A stretch of 64,000 bases of DNA from Flavobacterium sp. M31R6. GTDB lineage: Bacteria > Bacteroidota > Bacteroidia > Flavobacteriales > Flavobacteriaceae. Location of the stretch: contig NZ_CP054141.1 in assembly GCF_013284035.1 (NCBI RefSeq), forward strand, positions 2,790,001 through 2,854,000, written 5' to 3'. Below are positions 7,812 through 16,972 of the stretch, piece by piece. Under the pieces are notes generated by a model that was given only the letters and a program-made list of their open reading frames with translations, did not search any database and was not told the DNA's origin. The position numbers and the translations under genes are program-made. Position 1 is the first letter of the stretch, and every line of letters begins with the position of its first letter.

Positions 7812-8597
7812 ATGGCTGTAAATGTAATGCGAAGAAAAGAGTTGTACGAAATAATGCCCGAGGGTTTAGTAACCACTCATAAGTGGCTTACGGAAAACAA
7901 CTTAACCCGTCACGCAATAGACAATTTGGTAAAAAGTAACCAACTAGAATCCATAAGTAAGGGCGTTTATGTTAGAAATGCCAGTAAAATATCTTGGCAG
8001 TCAGTAGTTTTCTCTTTGCAGTCAATCTTGAAAACAGATTTTGTTGTAGGTGGTTTAACTGCACTTGAAATACAGGGATTATCACATTACTTGTCATTAT
8101 CAGAATATAAAATAGTGCATTTATTTGGAAATGATGTACTACCTGAATGGATTACAAATTTAGATTTGAATGTAAAATTTGTAAGACATACTACCAACAG
8201 TTTATTTGCCAAAAAATTAGAAGAAAACAAACTATTACAACCTTTTACAGTAGAGAGAGATTGGGATAATGACAATAGAAAACTGATCATATCTTCACCA
8301 GAAAGGGCATATTTAGAAGTGTTATTAGACGTGCCACAAAAAATAACTTTTGAACACGCTGATCAATTAATGCAGGGGCTAACAACATTATCGCCTAGAA
8401 ATCTCCAAAAAAACCTGGAATGCTGTCAAAATGTGAAAGTAAAACGGCTTTTCTTTTGGTTTGCAGACCGTCAAAATTATGTTTGGTTGAGTAAAATAAA
8501 TCGAGAAAACATAACATTAGGTTCTGGAAACAGAATGCTGATAAAAGGTGGAAAATTAGATAATAAATATAAAATAACAGTTCCAGAATGGCTATAG
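7812..8597 (+). CDS. abiEi: AbiEi-type antitoxin and autorepressor (type IV toxin-antitoxin)
   Basis: A 261-aa AbiEi family protein. The N-terminal part (about residues 10-60, LVTTHKWLTENNLTRHAIDN then LVKSNQLESISKGVYVR) is the winged helix-turn-helix typical of these antitoxins; the rest is the alpha/beta C-terminal domain. In characterised AbiE systems this protein neutralises AbiEii without a stable complex and binds inverted repeats in its own promoter. Both expectations fit: two 23-bp inverted repeats flank the promoter, and the toxin gene starts within the last 10 nt of this gene. Family call is good; neutralisation is inferred. Confidence 0.85.
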   Translation: MAVNVMRRKELYEIMPEGLVTTHKWLTENNLTRHAIDNLVKSNQLESISKGVYVRNASKISWQSVVFSLQSILKTDFVVGGLTALEIQGLSHYLSLSEYKIVHLFGNDVLPEWITNLDLNVKFVRHTTNSLFAKKLEENKLLQPFTVERDWDNDNRKLIISSPERAYLEVLLDVPQKITFEHADQLMQGLTTLSPRNLQKNLECCQNVKVKRLFFWFADRQNYVWLSKINRENITLGSGNRMLIKGGKLDNKYKITVPEWL

Positions 8598-9538
8598 ATG
8601 CAAACAATATATACCGCAGACAAGTACAACTTTTAGTTCGTGTTCTACCGTTAGTGGACACCGAAAAATGTTTTGCGCTAAAAGGAGGAACAGCAATTAA
8701 TTTATTTTACAGAGCACTTCCTCGTCTTTCGGTTGACATCGATTTACTATACATACCAATGGATGATCGAGAAACAGCTTTGATAAATATTAGAGCAGCT
8801 TTATCAAGAATAAGTAAATCGATTCAGCAAAAAATACCTGGAAGTAAAGTACAAGATGCTCACGAACAAAGCGATGCACTACGCTTAATTGTAAGTCAAG
8901 GAGAAGTACGCATTAAAGTAGAATTATCTCCGGTAATCAGAGGAACGGTTTTTCCAGAAGAAAGAATGGAAGTTATAGAAGAAGTAGAAAGAGAATTTGG
9001 ATATGTAGAAATGCAAGTAGCATCACTTCCCGATTTATATGCGGGTAAATTATGTGCTGCTTTAGACAGACAACATCCGAGAGATTTATTTGATGTAAAA
9101 TTTCTTCTCGAAAACGAAGGGCTAACAGATAATTTACGAAAAACATTCTTAATATTTCTAATAAGTCATCAAAGACCAATGTCAGAACTATTAGCTCCAA
9201 ATCGAAAAGATATTACTGAAATTTATGAAACAGAGTTTAAACAAATGGCTGAAGTAGATGTTCCTCTAGAACAATTGGAAGAAGCTAGAGAAAATCTAAT
9301 TCACCAAATCAATTTTCAAATGACAGACAATGAAAAGAGATTTCTTTTGTCATTCAAAAACAAAACTCCTGATTGGGATTTACTTGAAATGGAAAATGTT
9401 TCCGTAATTGCTAACCTTCCTTCTGTGCTTTGGAAAATGATAAATCTTGAAAAGATGCCCACTCAAAAGCACAAAGAAGCATTTGATAAATTGCAACATA
9501 TATTATATCCAACACACAAAAATGGTCTGCAGATCTAG
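8588..9538 (+). CDS. abiEii: AbiEii-type nucleotidyltransferase toxin
   Basis: A 316-aa DNA polymerase beta-like nucleotidyltransferase of the AbiEii family. Motif I is KGGTAINLFYR (GG at residues 33-34) followed by RLSVDIDL with the catalytic acidic residues D50 and D52. The second acidic strand is RIKVELS, and the family motif DLYAGKLCAALDRQHPRDLF is intact. Related MenT toxins add nucleotides to tRNA 3' ends and stop growth; the target here is not known. The start overlaps abiEi by 10 nt, indicating translational coupling. All recognisable catalytic motifs are present, so the toxin looks functional. Confidence 0.88.
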   Translation: MAIDANNIYRRQVQLLVRVLPLVDTEKCFALKGGTAINLFYRALPRLSVDIDLLYIPMDDRETALINIRAALSRISKSIQQKIPGSKVQDAHEQSDALRLIVSQGEVRIKVELSPVIRGTVFPEERMEVIEEVEREFGYVEMQVASLPDLYAGKLCAALDRQHPRDLFDVKFLLENEGLTDNLRKTFLIFLISHQRPMSELLAPNRKDITEIYETEFKQMAEVDVPLEQLEEARENLIHQINFQMTDNEKRFLLSFKNKTPDWDLLEMENVSVIANLPSVLWKMINLEKMPTQKHKEAFDKLQHILYPTHKNGLQI

Positions 9539-9591
9539 CAATTAATTCACTTTTGATTTCTTTAAAAATAAATTTTTGAATAATATAAACT

Positions 9592-12591
9592 ATGCAATCA
9601 AACCCCATAAATAACATTGAACTATTTAAATCTGTTTTTACAGGAAGAGAAGATGTGTTTGCTGTTCGATGGGAAAAAGGAAGCAAAAGTGGCTATATGC
9701 CAGCCTATTTATATGACCCATACCGTTACCGAGTTCATAAAATGAATGGTGGCACTTTTCAAAATTATTTGGATAAGGAGCATTTACTACTTTCTGAAAG
9801 GGAAATTGAAAAACACTTAAACGGCGAACAGCATATTGGAATTTATCCGCTGCTTAAAGACAATACTTCTTGGTTTATTGTTGCCGATTTTGATAAAGTT
9901 GATTGGTTAGAAGACTGCAAAAAATTTATAAATGCTTGTAATGAAAAGGGAATTCCTGCCTATTTGGAACTTTCTCGTTCGGGTAAAGGCGGTCATGTTT
10001 GGATATTTTTTGAACAACCTTATCCAGCGATAAAAAGCAGAAAGATTTTCATTTCAATTTTAGAGCAAACAGGAGTTTTTTCTTTATTTGACAAGAGCTC
10101 CAGCTTTGACAGAATGTTTCCCAATCAGGATTTTTTGTCCGGAAAAGGATTTGGCAATTTGATAGCTCTTCCGTTATATAAGAAAACCTACGAACAAGGA
10201 AACAGTTGTTTTATTGATGTGGAAAGTCTAGAACCAATTCCGAATCAATGGGATTTTATAAAGAATATTCAAAAAATTTCGAGAATAAAACTTGATGAAC
10301 TACATCAAATTTATAATGCACAACAAGATATTCCTACTTCAATTGTTTCAAAATCACAAAATGAAAAATTAACTATAAGATTAGCAAACGACATAAAAAT
10401 TAATCGCTCTGCCATTTCAACTCCACTAATCAACTTTCTAAAAGAAGAATTGAATTTTCTGAATACGGAATTTTTAGTCAAAAAGAAGATTGGAAAAAAT
10501 ACTTTTGGGACAGAACGTTATTTTAAACTAGTTGAAGAAACGGAAAACGAAGTAATCATTCCTCGAGGTTTTATTGGTAAAATAATTCGATTTTGTAGAG
10601 ATAACAAAATTGAATATGATTTCAAGGATGAAAGGAGAAAATTAAAAGAAGTTTCATTTTTATTCAATACACAACTCCTAAGACATCAGCAAATAGTGAT
10701 TAATGCGATTGAAAAAAAAGATTTAGGAATTATTGTGGCACCGCCGGGTTCAGGAAAAACTATTGTTGGGCTAAAAATTATTGCAGATAAAAAACAACCA
10801 GCATTAATCATCACTCATCGCAAACAAATTGCCGACCAATGGATTGAAAGAATTGAAACTTTTCTTGGAATTCCAAAAAATGAAATTGGAAAAATAGGTC
10901 AAGGTAAAACCAAAATCGGTAAGCAAATAACTGTTGCTATGATTCAGAGTTTATCAAAAGAATTAGATAAACCTGATACCGGAAAAATTTTGAATGCTTT
11001 CGGAACTATCATTGTGGACGAATGTCATCATATCCCTGCTGAAACATTTAGAAATGCAATTTCAAAATTACAAACCTTTTATTTATATGGCTTAACAGCA
11101 ACGCCATTTCGAAAATACAATGACAGTAAACTTATTTTTATTCATTTAGGCGAAGTAATTGCTGAAATAAAATCAAACGAAATAAGCACATCTAAAAGAC
11201 CAAAAATTATCATTCGCAACACTGAACTTGATGTGCCATTCAACTCAAAAACAGACAAATTTGAAACTTTATCAAAAATTCTGGTTCACGATTCTACTCG
11301 AAACAAATCAATTCTTGAAGATGTGATTAATGAATTGAAATTTGACAAAAAAGTTGTTATTATTACAGAACGTAAAGAACATATTGACTCGCTAAATCAA
11401 TATTTAAAACAATCTTACGAAGTGATCACTTTAAGTGGTGAAGATTCTGAAAGTGCCAAAAACTCAAAATGGAAATTACTAAAGGAAGGAAATTATCAAG
11501 TATTAATCACCACTGGGCAATTCTTTGGTGAAGGAACTGATTTGCAAAACACCAATTGTCTATTTCTTGTTTATCCTTTTTCTTTTGAAGGTAAATTAAT
11601 TCAATACATCGGTAGAGTCCAACGATCGGAAATAGCTCCAACTATTTACGATTATCGAGACATCAAGATTGATTACTTAAACAAAATGTTTCTGAAGAGA
11701 AATACCTATTACAGAAAAATAGATAAACTAGCTACCTTATTTGATGAACCCGAAGAGGAAATTGCTGTTTCAAAAGATTCTTTCATAATTGATCAAAAAA
11801 TAAAGGTTTCTTTTGAAAAACTTGAATTTAGATACGGAAGTATTGCTTTTAAACACAATGTACCTGAAATTAAAACAGAACTTGAATTTGATATTGAAAA
11901 TCTTGAAATTAGGCCGGAATTTGAAGTTTTAAAAGATTATTTCTCTAAGACACTCAAAATTAAAAACATTACTGCTATAATTCACGCTGAATTTGAAAAC
12001 GGAAAATTGATTTCACAATTGGCACTATCCAATGATCTAGAAAAAATAACTCAAAAATTGATTGAAGGGGTGAAGTTTAAATTCATTGCGAAGGCATTCT
12101 TAGGCAAAACAAACACAATAGGTCAAGAAAACTTGCTTGATATTAATCAATTGCAGAATGAAAACAATCAAAAATTATATGATTCTGGAGATGAATTATT
12201 GAATGATTTTTTGCGGAATCAAAATTACAAACACCAAATACATTTACAATATTTAGCCAAGCATCACGAGAGAACTATTCTTAAAATCCGATTTGTTTTG
12301 AATCCATTTTCATTTGTTTTCCTTCTAGCGGGAAAAACGGGATTTCATATTGTTTTAGAAACCTTAAATACAGAAGAAGCAACCTATATTTGGCATTTTT
12401 ACAAAGACAGACAATTTATTCCCGATATATTAAAGCAGATTGACAACTACCTAAATACCATTAGAAATAACGGCAGACAAGCTTTTATAGAAAATCCGCC
12501 TGATAATTTCAGTAAAGTACTTCACGATTATTCCACGGATAGAAAAGGTTTTATCATTTGGAAAAATTTAATTGAAGAAAGGCTAACATAA
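9592..12591 (+). CDS. Primase-helicase of TOTE conflict-system type (999 aa)
   Basis: N-terminal archaeo-eukaryotic primase-like domain (about residues 1-230): acidic D99-F-D101 in IVADFDK and the SGKGGHVWIFF motif with H135. This pattern matches the primase family named after TOTE conflict systems. A superfamily 2 helicase follows: Walker A APPGSGKT (383-390), DECH box (476-479), TATP (502-505), and an arginine-finger motif QYIGRVQR (671-678). The last about 300 residues form no domain I recognise. It lies 53 nt after abiEii on the same strand with no good promoter of its own, so it may be co-transcribed with the toxin-antitoxin pair. Domain order is seen; a defence role is inferred. Confidence 0.85.
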   Translation: MQSNPINNIELFKSVFTGREDVFAVRWEKGSKSGYMPAYLYDPYRYRVHKMNGGTFQNYLDKEHLLLSEREIEKHLNGEQHIGIYPLLKDNTSWFIVADFDKVDWLEDCKKFINACNEKGIPAYLELSRSGKGGHVWIFFEQPYPAIKSRKIFISILEQTGVFSLFDKSSSFDRMFPNQDFLSGKGFGNLIALPLYKKTYEQGNSCFIDVESLEPIPNQWDFIKNIQKISRIKLDELHQIYNAQQDIPTSIVSKSQNEKLTIRLANDIKINRSAISTPLINFLKEELNFLNTEFLVKKKIGKNTFGTERYFKLVEETENEVIIPRGFIGKIIRFCRDNKIEYDFKDERRKLKEVSFLFNTQLLRHQQIVINAIEKKDLGIIVAPPGSGKTIVGLKIIADKKQPALIITHRKQIADQWIERIETFLGIPKNEIGKIGQGKTKIGKQITVAMIQSLSKELDKPDTGKILNAFGTIIVDECHHIPAETFRNAISKLQTFYLYGLTATPFRKYNDSKLIFIHLGEVIAEIKSNEISTSKRPKIIIRNTELDVPFNSKTDKFETLSKILVHDSTRNKSILEDVINELKFDKKVVIITERKEHIDSLNQYLKQSYEVITLSGEDSESAKNSKWKLLKEGNYQVLITTGQFFGEGTDLQNTNCLFLVYPFSFEGKLIQYIGRVQRSEIAPTIYDYRDIKIDYLNKMFLKRNTYYRKIDKLATLFDEPEEEIAVSKDSFIIDQKIKVSFEKLEFRYGSIAFKHNVPEIKTELEFDIENLEIRPEFEVLKDYFSKTLKIKNITAIIHAEFENGKLISQLALSNDLEKITQKLIEGVKFKFIAKAFLGKTNTIGQENLLDINQLQNENNQKLYDSGDELLNDFLRNQNYKHQIHLQYLAKHHERTILKIRFVLNPFSFVFLLAGKTGFHIVLETLNTEEATYIWHFYKDRQFIPDILKQIDNYLNTIRNNGRQAFIENPPDNFSKVLHDYSTDRKGFIIWKNLIEERLT

Positions 12592-12629
12592 AAGTCACAC
12601 AGGTCAGGTCATAGACAGGATGTCTAGAT

Positions 12630-12677
12630 CATATCAAAGGCATATCAAAGGCATGGATAGTGTATGGATAGTGTATG
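12630..12677. repeat. Four consecutive 11-bp units in two tandem pairs
   Basis: CATATCAAAGG occurs twice in direct succession, followed by CATGGATAGTG and TATGGATAGTG, then TATG. The unit length is about one helical turn. It lies 38 nt after the primase-helicase stop, inside a 528-nt stretch (12592-13119) that holds no convincing gene. Confidence 0.7.
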
Positions 12678-12726
12678 AAAAAGTGGGAAGTAATAACCAC
12701 TGAAGAAATAAGAAGGAAGGCATAAC

Positions 12727-12837
12727 AGCTTGATGTAATATGGCGGAATTAGGCTTACTTTTAAGTTTGTTTTGTACTTGTAAAATTAGCAATTAACCAA
12801 AAGTTTGTGCTTCCTTAATCCGCCACATCGCCAAGCG
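12727..12837. repeat. Imperfect inverted-repeat element of about 110 bp (MITE- or REP-like)
   Basis: The left end (AGCTTGATG then ATGGCGGAATTAGG) is roughly the reverse complement of the right end (CCTTAATCCGCCACAT then CGCCAAGCG). The best-paired arms are 12740-12753 and 12813-12828. The centre is AT-rich. Elements with conserved GGCGG/CCGCC ends are common between flavobacterial genes as I recall; no open frame is carried. Confidence 0.5.
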
Positions 12838-12958
12838 ACCAAACTTTATGCATCACCTTATCTATAAATAAAGAGAAAATGCTGGACTCGATATTTTTTT
12901 CAAAGTAATATTCGATAAAATGCTTAATTTTGTAAAAAAAAAAATCAAACGTTTAACC

Positions 12959-13014
12959 TTTGAAAAAAAGTCAAAATCGGTATTAGGAGTTCGATTGTTG
13001 TCCCTGACAGCCCA
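12959..13014 (+). repeat. Right copy of the island-flanking imperfect repeat (tRNA-3'-end-like)
   Basis: Partner of 7394-7448 in the same orientation. It carries AAAAAAAGTCAAAA, GGTATTA, GTTCGA, CCCTGA and GCCCACA. The last part also resembles the 3' end of the tRNA-Val at 7161 (GTTCGA and GCCCACA shared). No upstream tRNA half is present, so it is not a functional tRNA. Confidence 0.55.
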
Positions 13015-13017
13015 CAA

Positions 13018-13047
13018 AACTTCTCAAGAAATTGGGAAGTTTTTTTT
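13018..13047 (+). terminator. Terminator after the right repeat
   Basis: Stem AACTTCTC / GGGAAGTT (one G-T pair) followed by eight T. Together with the preceding repeat it looks like the tail of a lost tRNA transcription unit. Confidence 0.65.
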
Positions 13048-13090
13048 GGGGGCAGTATTTTCCAAATTTAGATACAAATACTATTTTAAC

Positions 13091-13098
13091 TATATTTG
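13091..13098 (+). promoter_or_regulatory. Promoter (-7) of the HD phosphohydrolase gene
   Basis: TATATTTG, an exact TAnnTTTG box, 21 nt before the GTG start at 13120. No clear -33 element stands out. Confidence 0.55.
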
Positions 13099-13119
13099 TT
13101 TCCCTAAAACGAACTTATA

Positions 13120-14349
13120 GTGGCTCAAATAAATAAATTAAAAATATTCAATGATCCCATTTATGGGTTTATTACCATCCCGAATGCTTTAATCTACGAT
13201 TTAGTTCAACATCCCTATTTTCAACGCTTGAGACGCATTTCCCAAATGGGCTTATCCTATTTGGTGTATCCTGGTGCCAATCACACTCGTTTTCACCATG
13301 CACTAGGCTGTATGCATTTGATGCAAAAAGCGGTCGAAGTTTTACGCTTCAAAGAGGTAATCATTAGCCCTGAAGAAGAAAATGCGCTATATATTGCCAT
13401 ATTATTGCACGATGTGGGACATGGTCCTTTTTCGCATGCTATGGAAAGTAGTATTGTGGAAGATGTTCATCATGAAGAAATCTCATTATTATTAATGAAC
13501 GAACTCAATATTGAATTTCAAGGTCAATTGAGTCTTGCTATTAAAGTATTTAAGGGAGAATACCATCGTAAATTTATGTTGCAGCTAATTTCGAGTCAGC
13601 TCGACATGGATCGAATGGATTATTTAAAACGAGATAGCTTTTATTCTGGGGTTTCAGAAGGAAATGTCAATTCTGAACGATTAATTCAGATGATGAATGT
13701 TGTGGATGATGTTTTGGTAATTGAAGAAAAAGGAATCTACTCGGTCGAAAAGTTTCTTATGTCCCGACGATTGATGTATTGGCAGGTGTATTTGCATAAA
13801 ACAAGTTTGGCTGCCGAATTAACTTTGACCAAGGTCTTAAAACGTGCTAAAGAATTGACCGAAAGAGGTGTTGTTTTGCCTTGCAGCGAACCGTTGCTGT
13901 TTTTTATGCAAAACAAAGTGACAATGGGTACTTTTGATCCGAAAACCGTGAAATTATTTACAAAATTGGATGATTTTGACATTATCAGCGCCTTGAAAGC
14001 CTGGGAAAATCAAGATGATTTTATTCTGTCATCTTTGAGCAAAATGATTATCAATAGAGATCTTTTGAAAATTAAGTTAACGAATGATAAAGTTCCTTTG
14101 GAAGAATTACAGATACAAAAAGAACGCTTTTCTATTCAAAATAAAATTTCTCTGGCTGAATCCAATTATTTTATCTTTAAAGGTAAAATAAAGAGTCAAG
14201 CGTACAGTAAAGTTGCAGAACCCATACGAATTCTAAATAAAGACAAGACAATTGAGGATGTTGTTGAAGCCTCTGACCAGCTGAATTTGAAATCATTATC
14301 CAAGTTGGTGACTAAGTATTATATATGTTTTCCAAAACAACTGCTTTAA
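13120..14349 (+). CDS. HD-superfamily phosphohydrolase (SAMHD1/dGTPase-like)
   Basis: A 409-aa HD-domain protein. The metal-binding residues are visible in TRFHHALGCMHL, then LLHDVGHGPFSHAME (the HD pair) and SSQLDMDRMDYLKRDSFYSG with a further aspartate. This arrangement is shared with dNTP triphosphohydrolases and SAMHD1, so hydrolysis of a nucleotide is likely, but the substrate is unproven. The start is GTG, chosen because MAQINKLKIFNDPIYGF fits the usual family N-terminus and a promoter lies just before it. It is the first core gene to the right of the accessory island. Confidence 0.9.
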   Translation: MAQINKLKIFNDPIYGFITIPNALIYDLVQHPYFQRLRRISQMGLSYLVYPGANHTRFHHALGCMHLMQKAVEVLRFKEVIISPEEENALYIAILLHDVGHGPFSHAMESSIVEDVHHEEISLLLMNELNIEFQGQLSLAIKVFKGEYHRKFMLQLISSQLDMDRMDYLKRDSFYSGVSEGNVNSERLIQMMNVVDDVLVIEEKGIYSVEKFLMSRRLMYWQVYLHKTSLAAELTLTKVLKRAKELTERGVVLPCSEPLLFFMQNKVTMGTFDPKTVKLFTKLDDFDIISALKAWENQDDFILSSLSKMIINRDLLKIKLTNDKVPLEELQIQKERFSIQNKISLAESNYFIFKGKIKSQAYSKVAEPIRILNKDKTIEDVVEASDQLNLKSLSKLVTKYYICFPKQLL

Positions 14350-14375
14350 AATTAACATTTAAAACCTATTTTTTA

Positions 14376-14383
14376 TATTTTTG
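14376..14383 (+). promoter_or_regulatory. Promoter (-7) of the lpxD-lpxC/fabZ-lpxA unit
   Basis: TATTTTTG, fitting TAnnTTTG, about 97 nt before the lpxD ATG, leaving a leader of about 90 nt. Confidence 0.5.
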
Positions 14384-14479
14384 TCGCAATAAAACAAGCC
14401 AATCTATTTTTATTAAATATTGTGAGAACTAACACTAGTATGTTCCATCTTATACTTTTTAAAAATACAATTCAATAAG

Positions 14480-15523
14480 ATGAAATTTACAGCTGAACAA
14501 ATAGCAGGAATATTGGAAGGAGAAATTGTTGGAGATCCCAACATTGAAGTTTCTCGTTTATCTAAAATTGAAGAAGGGGCTGAAGGGTCGCTTACTTTTT
14601 TATCCAATCCCAAATACATCAACTATATATACACCACAAAAGCATCAATAACAATCGTTAACGATACTTTTGTTCCTGAATCACCAATAACTACTACTCT
14701 TATTAAGGTTGCCGATGCTTATAAATCTTTCTCTAAATTATTGGAGTTTTACAACCAAGTGAAATTAAATAAAAGCGGTATCGAAACTCCTTCTTTTATT
14801 TCTGAAAGTGCAAAATATGGTGAAAATCTATATTTAGGAAGCTTTAGTTATATAGGTGATAATGTTATATTAGGTGATAATGTAAAAGTATATCCAGGAA
14901 GTTTTATTGGTGACAATGTAACTATTGGAAATAATGTGGTTATTTTTGCTGGCGCTAAAATTTACTCCGAAACAGTCATTGGAAATAATTGTACAATTCA
15001 TTCTGGTACAATTATTGGAGCAGATGGTTTTGGTTATGCGCCAAATGAAGATGGTACGTACAATAAAATACCACAAATTGGAAATGTAATTATAGAAGAT
15101 AATGTGGATGTTGGTGCCAACTCAACTATTGACAGAGCCACATTAGGATCTACAGTTATCAGGGCGGGTGTAAAATTGGACAATCAAATTCAAATTGCAC
15201 ACAACGTTGAAATTGGTCGTAATACTGTTATTGCAGCCCAATCTGGAATTGCGGGTTCTACCAAAATAGGGGAGAATTGCATGATAGGGGGGCAAGTTGG
15301 TATTGTGGGGCATTTGACTGTTGGTAATAATGTTCGTATTCAGGCTCAATCCGGAGTAGGAAGAAATATAAAAGATAATGAAATACTGCAAGGAAGTCCA
15401 ACTTTTGGATATTCTGATTACAGTAAATCATATGTACATTTTAAGAATTTACCAAAATTGGTAAAAGAAATAGAAGAGTTAAAAAAACAAATATTAAACC
15501 AAAAAAATGGAAACAATGGTTAA
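14480..15523 (+). CDS. lpxD: UDP-3-O-(3-hydroxyacyl)glucosamine N-acyltransferase
   Basis: A 347-aa LpxD, third step of lipid A synthesis, adding an N-linked 3-hydroxyacyl chain from ACP to UDP-3-O-acyl-GlcN. It has the N-terminal uridine-binding domain ([13 protein letters not shown] segment at [13 protein letters not shown]), a long left-handed beta-helix built from hexapeptide repeats ([16 protein letters not shown] and similar), and the catalytic histidine in [13 protein letters not shown]-terminal helix follows. The next gene starts before this one ends. A second LpxD-like gene lies at 18492. Confidence 0.95.
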   Translation: MKFTAEQIAGILEGEIVGDPNIEVSRLSKIEEGAEGSLTFLSNPKYINYIYTTKASITIVNDTFVPESPITTTLIKVADAYKSFSKLLEFYNQVKLNKSGIETPSFISESAKYGENLYLGSFSYIGDNVILGDNVKVYPGSFIGDNVTIGNNVVIFAGAKIYSETVIGNNCTIHSGTIIGADGFGYAPNEDGTYNKIPQIGNVIIEDNVDVGANSTIDRATLGSTVIRAGVKLDNQIQIAHNVEIGRNTVIAAQSGIAGSTKIGENCMIGGQVGIVGHLTVGNNVRIQAQSGVGRNIKDNEILQGSPTFGYSDYSKSYVHFKNLPKLVKEIEELKKQILNQKNGNNG

Positions 15524-16904
15524 ACAGAAGACCATCAAAACAGAAATTTCGCTTACGGGAGTTGGATTACATACTGGAAAAGAAGTTAAAATGACTTTTA
15601 AACCTGCTCCGGTAAATAATGGCTTTACATTTGTTCGTGTCGATCTTGAAGGTCACCCTGTTATTGAAGCTGATGCTAATTATGTAGTCAATACACAACG
15701 TGGTACTAATTTAGAAAAATTAGGTGTCAAAATTCAAACTCCAGAACATGTTTTGGCAGCTTTAATGGGTTGTGACTTGGACAACGTTATTATTGAGTTG
15801 GATGCCTCTGAACTACCAATTATGGACGGTTCTTCTAAATTTTTCATGGAAGCTGTTGAGGAAGCCGGAATTATTGAGCAAGAATTAAACCGAAACGTAT
15901 ATGTTGTAAAAGAAGTAATTTCTTTTACAGATGAAGCTTCTGGAAGTGAAATCATGGTTATGCCAAGTGATCATTATAGTGTTACTACAATGGTTGATTT
16001 TGGAACAAAAATATTAGGCACTCAAAATGCCACTTTAAAAACTATAGGTGATTTCAAAACGGAAATTTCCAATGCAAGAACCTTTAGTTTTTTACATGAA
16101 TTGGAAACTCTATTGGAAAATGGATTAATTAAAGGAGGAGATTTAAACAATGCAATCGTATATGTAGACAAAGATATTTCTGAATCTACAATGGAAAGCT
16201 TGAAGAAAGCCTTTGGAAAAGATGAAATTACGGTCAAACCGAATGGAATTTTAGACAATCTAACTTTACATTATCCAAATGAGGCTGCAAGACACAAATT
16301 ACTTGACGTGATTGGTGATTTAGCCTTAATAGGAACAAAAATTCAAGGGAAAATCATTGCTAACAAACCTGGGCATTATGTAAATACTCAGTTTGCAAAA
16401 AAAATGGCAAAAATCATCAAAAGTGAACAACGAAATTATGTTCCAACCTATGATTTAAACCAAGAGCCATTAATGGATATTCATAAAATTATGGCGATGT
16501 TACCGCATAGACCTCCATTTTTGTTGATTGACAGAATCATCGAAATGTCGGATAGTCATGTTGTAGGGATGAAAAATGTGACAATGAATGAAAATTTCTT
16601 TGTAGGACATTTCCCCAATGCACCGGTAATGCCAGGAGTTTTGATTGTTGAAGCAATGGCGCAAACAGGAGGAATTTTAGTTTTAAGCACTGTTCCCGAT
16701 CCTGAAAATTATTTGACCTTTTTCATGAAAATTGACAACGTAAAATTCAAGCAAAAAGTTTTGCCGGGAGATACACTTATATTCAAATGTGATTTGATCA
16801 CCCCAATACGAAGAGGTATTTGTCACATGCAAGCCAATGCATATTCAAATGGACGATTGGTTGCCCAAGCGGAACTAATGGCGCAAATTGCAAGAAAACA
16901 ATAA
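15516..16904 (+). CDS. lpxC/fabZ: Bifunctional UDP-3-O-acyl-GlcNAc deacetylase / 3-hydroxyacyl-ACP dehydratase
   Basis: A fusion of LpxC (about residues 1-305) and FabZ (about 315-462). LpxC zinc ligands are seen in TPEHVLAAL and in [10 protein letters not shown], and the catalytic histidine in [11 protein letters not shown]. FabZ shows [32 protein letters not shown] with the catalytic His and Glu. The fusion couples the committed lipid A step to fatty acid elongation and is the usual form in Bacteroidetes. The start is set at 15516 (MVKQKTIK), overlapping lpxD by 8 nt; an in-frame ATG at 15507 is an alternative. Confidence 0.95.
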   Translation: MVKQKTIKTEISLTGVGLHTGKEVKMTFKPAPVNNGFTFVRVDLEGHPVIEADANYVVNTQRGTNLEKLGVKIQTPEHVLAALMGCDLDNVIIELDASELPIMDGSSKFFMEAVEEAGIIEQELNRNVYVVKEVISFTDEASGSEIMVMPSDHYSVTTMVDFGTKILGTQNATLKTIGDFKTEISNARTFSFLHELETLLENGLIKGGDLNNAIVYVDKDISESTMESLKKAFGKDEITVKPNGILDNLTLHYPNEAARHKLLDVIGDLALIGTKIQGKIIANKPGHYVNTQFAKKMAKIIKSEQRNYVPTYDLNQEPLMDIHKIMAMLPHRPPFLLIDRIIEMSDSHVVGMKNVTMNENFFVGHFPNAPVMPGVLIVEAMAQTGGILVLSTVPDPENYLTFFMKIDNVKFKQKVLPGDTLIFKCDLITPIRRGICHMQANAYSNGRLVAQAELMAQIARKQ

Positions 16905-16950
16905 TTTTTGTTGATTTGATTAATTGCTTATGCGATTAATTGATTAAACA

Positions 16951-16965
16951 GTTTAACGATTAAAC
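16951..16965. repeat. Short AT-rich palindrome between lpxC/fabZ and lpxA
   Basis: GTTTAA and TTAAAC surround CGA. It belongs to a cluster of CGATTAA-type heptamers in this gap, which recur in the lpxA-efp gap. Probably a dispersed intergenic repeat rather than a terminator, since no T-run follows. Confidence 0.4.
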
Positions 16966-16972
16966 AAAATAT

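Noticed and set aside
7284..13119. Integrase, transposase or CRISPR array within the accessory island
   Set aside because: No recombinase motif, no terminal inverted repeats with a transposase gene and no regularly spaced repeats were seen.
12920..13120. 66-codon plus-strand ORF
   Set aside because: It spans the right flank repeat and its terminator hairpin, has low-complexity Lys-rich ends and no family likeness.
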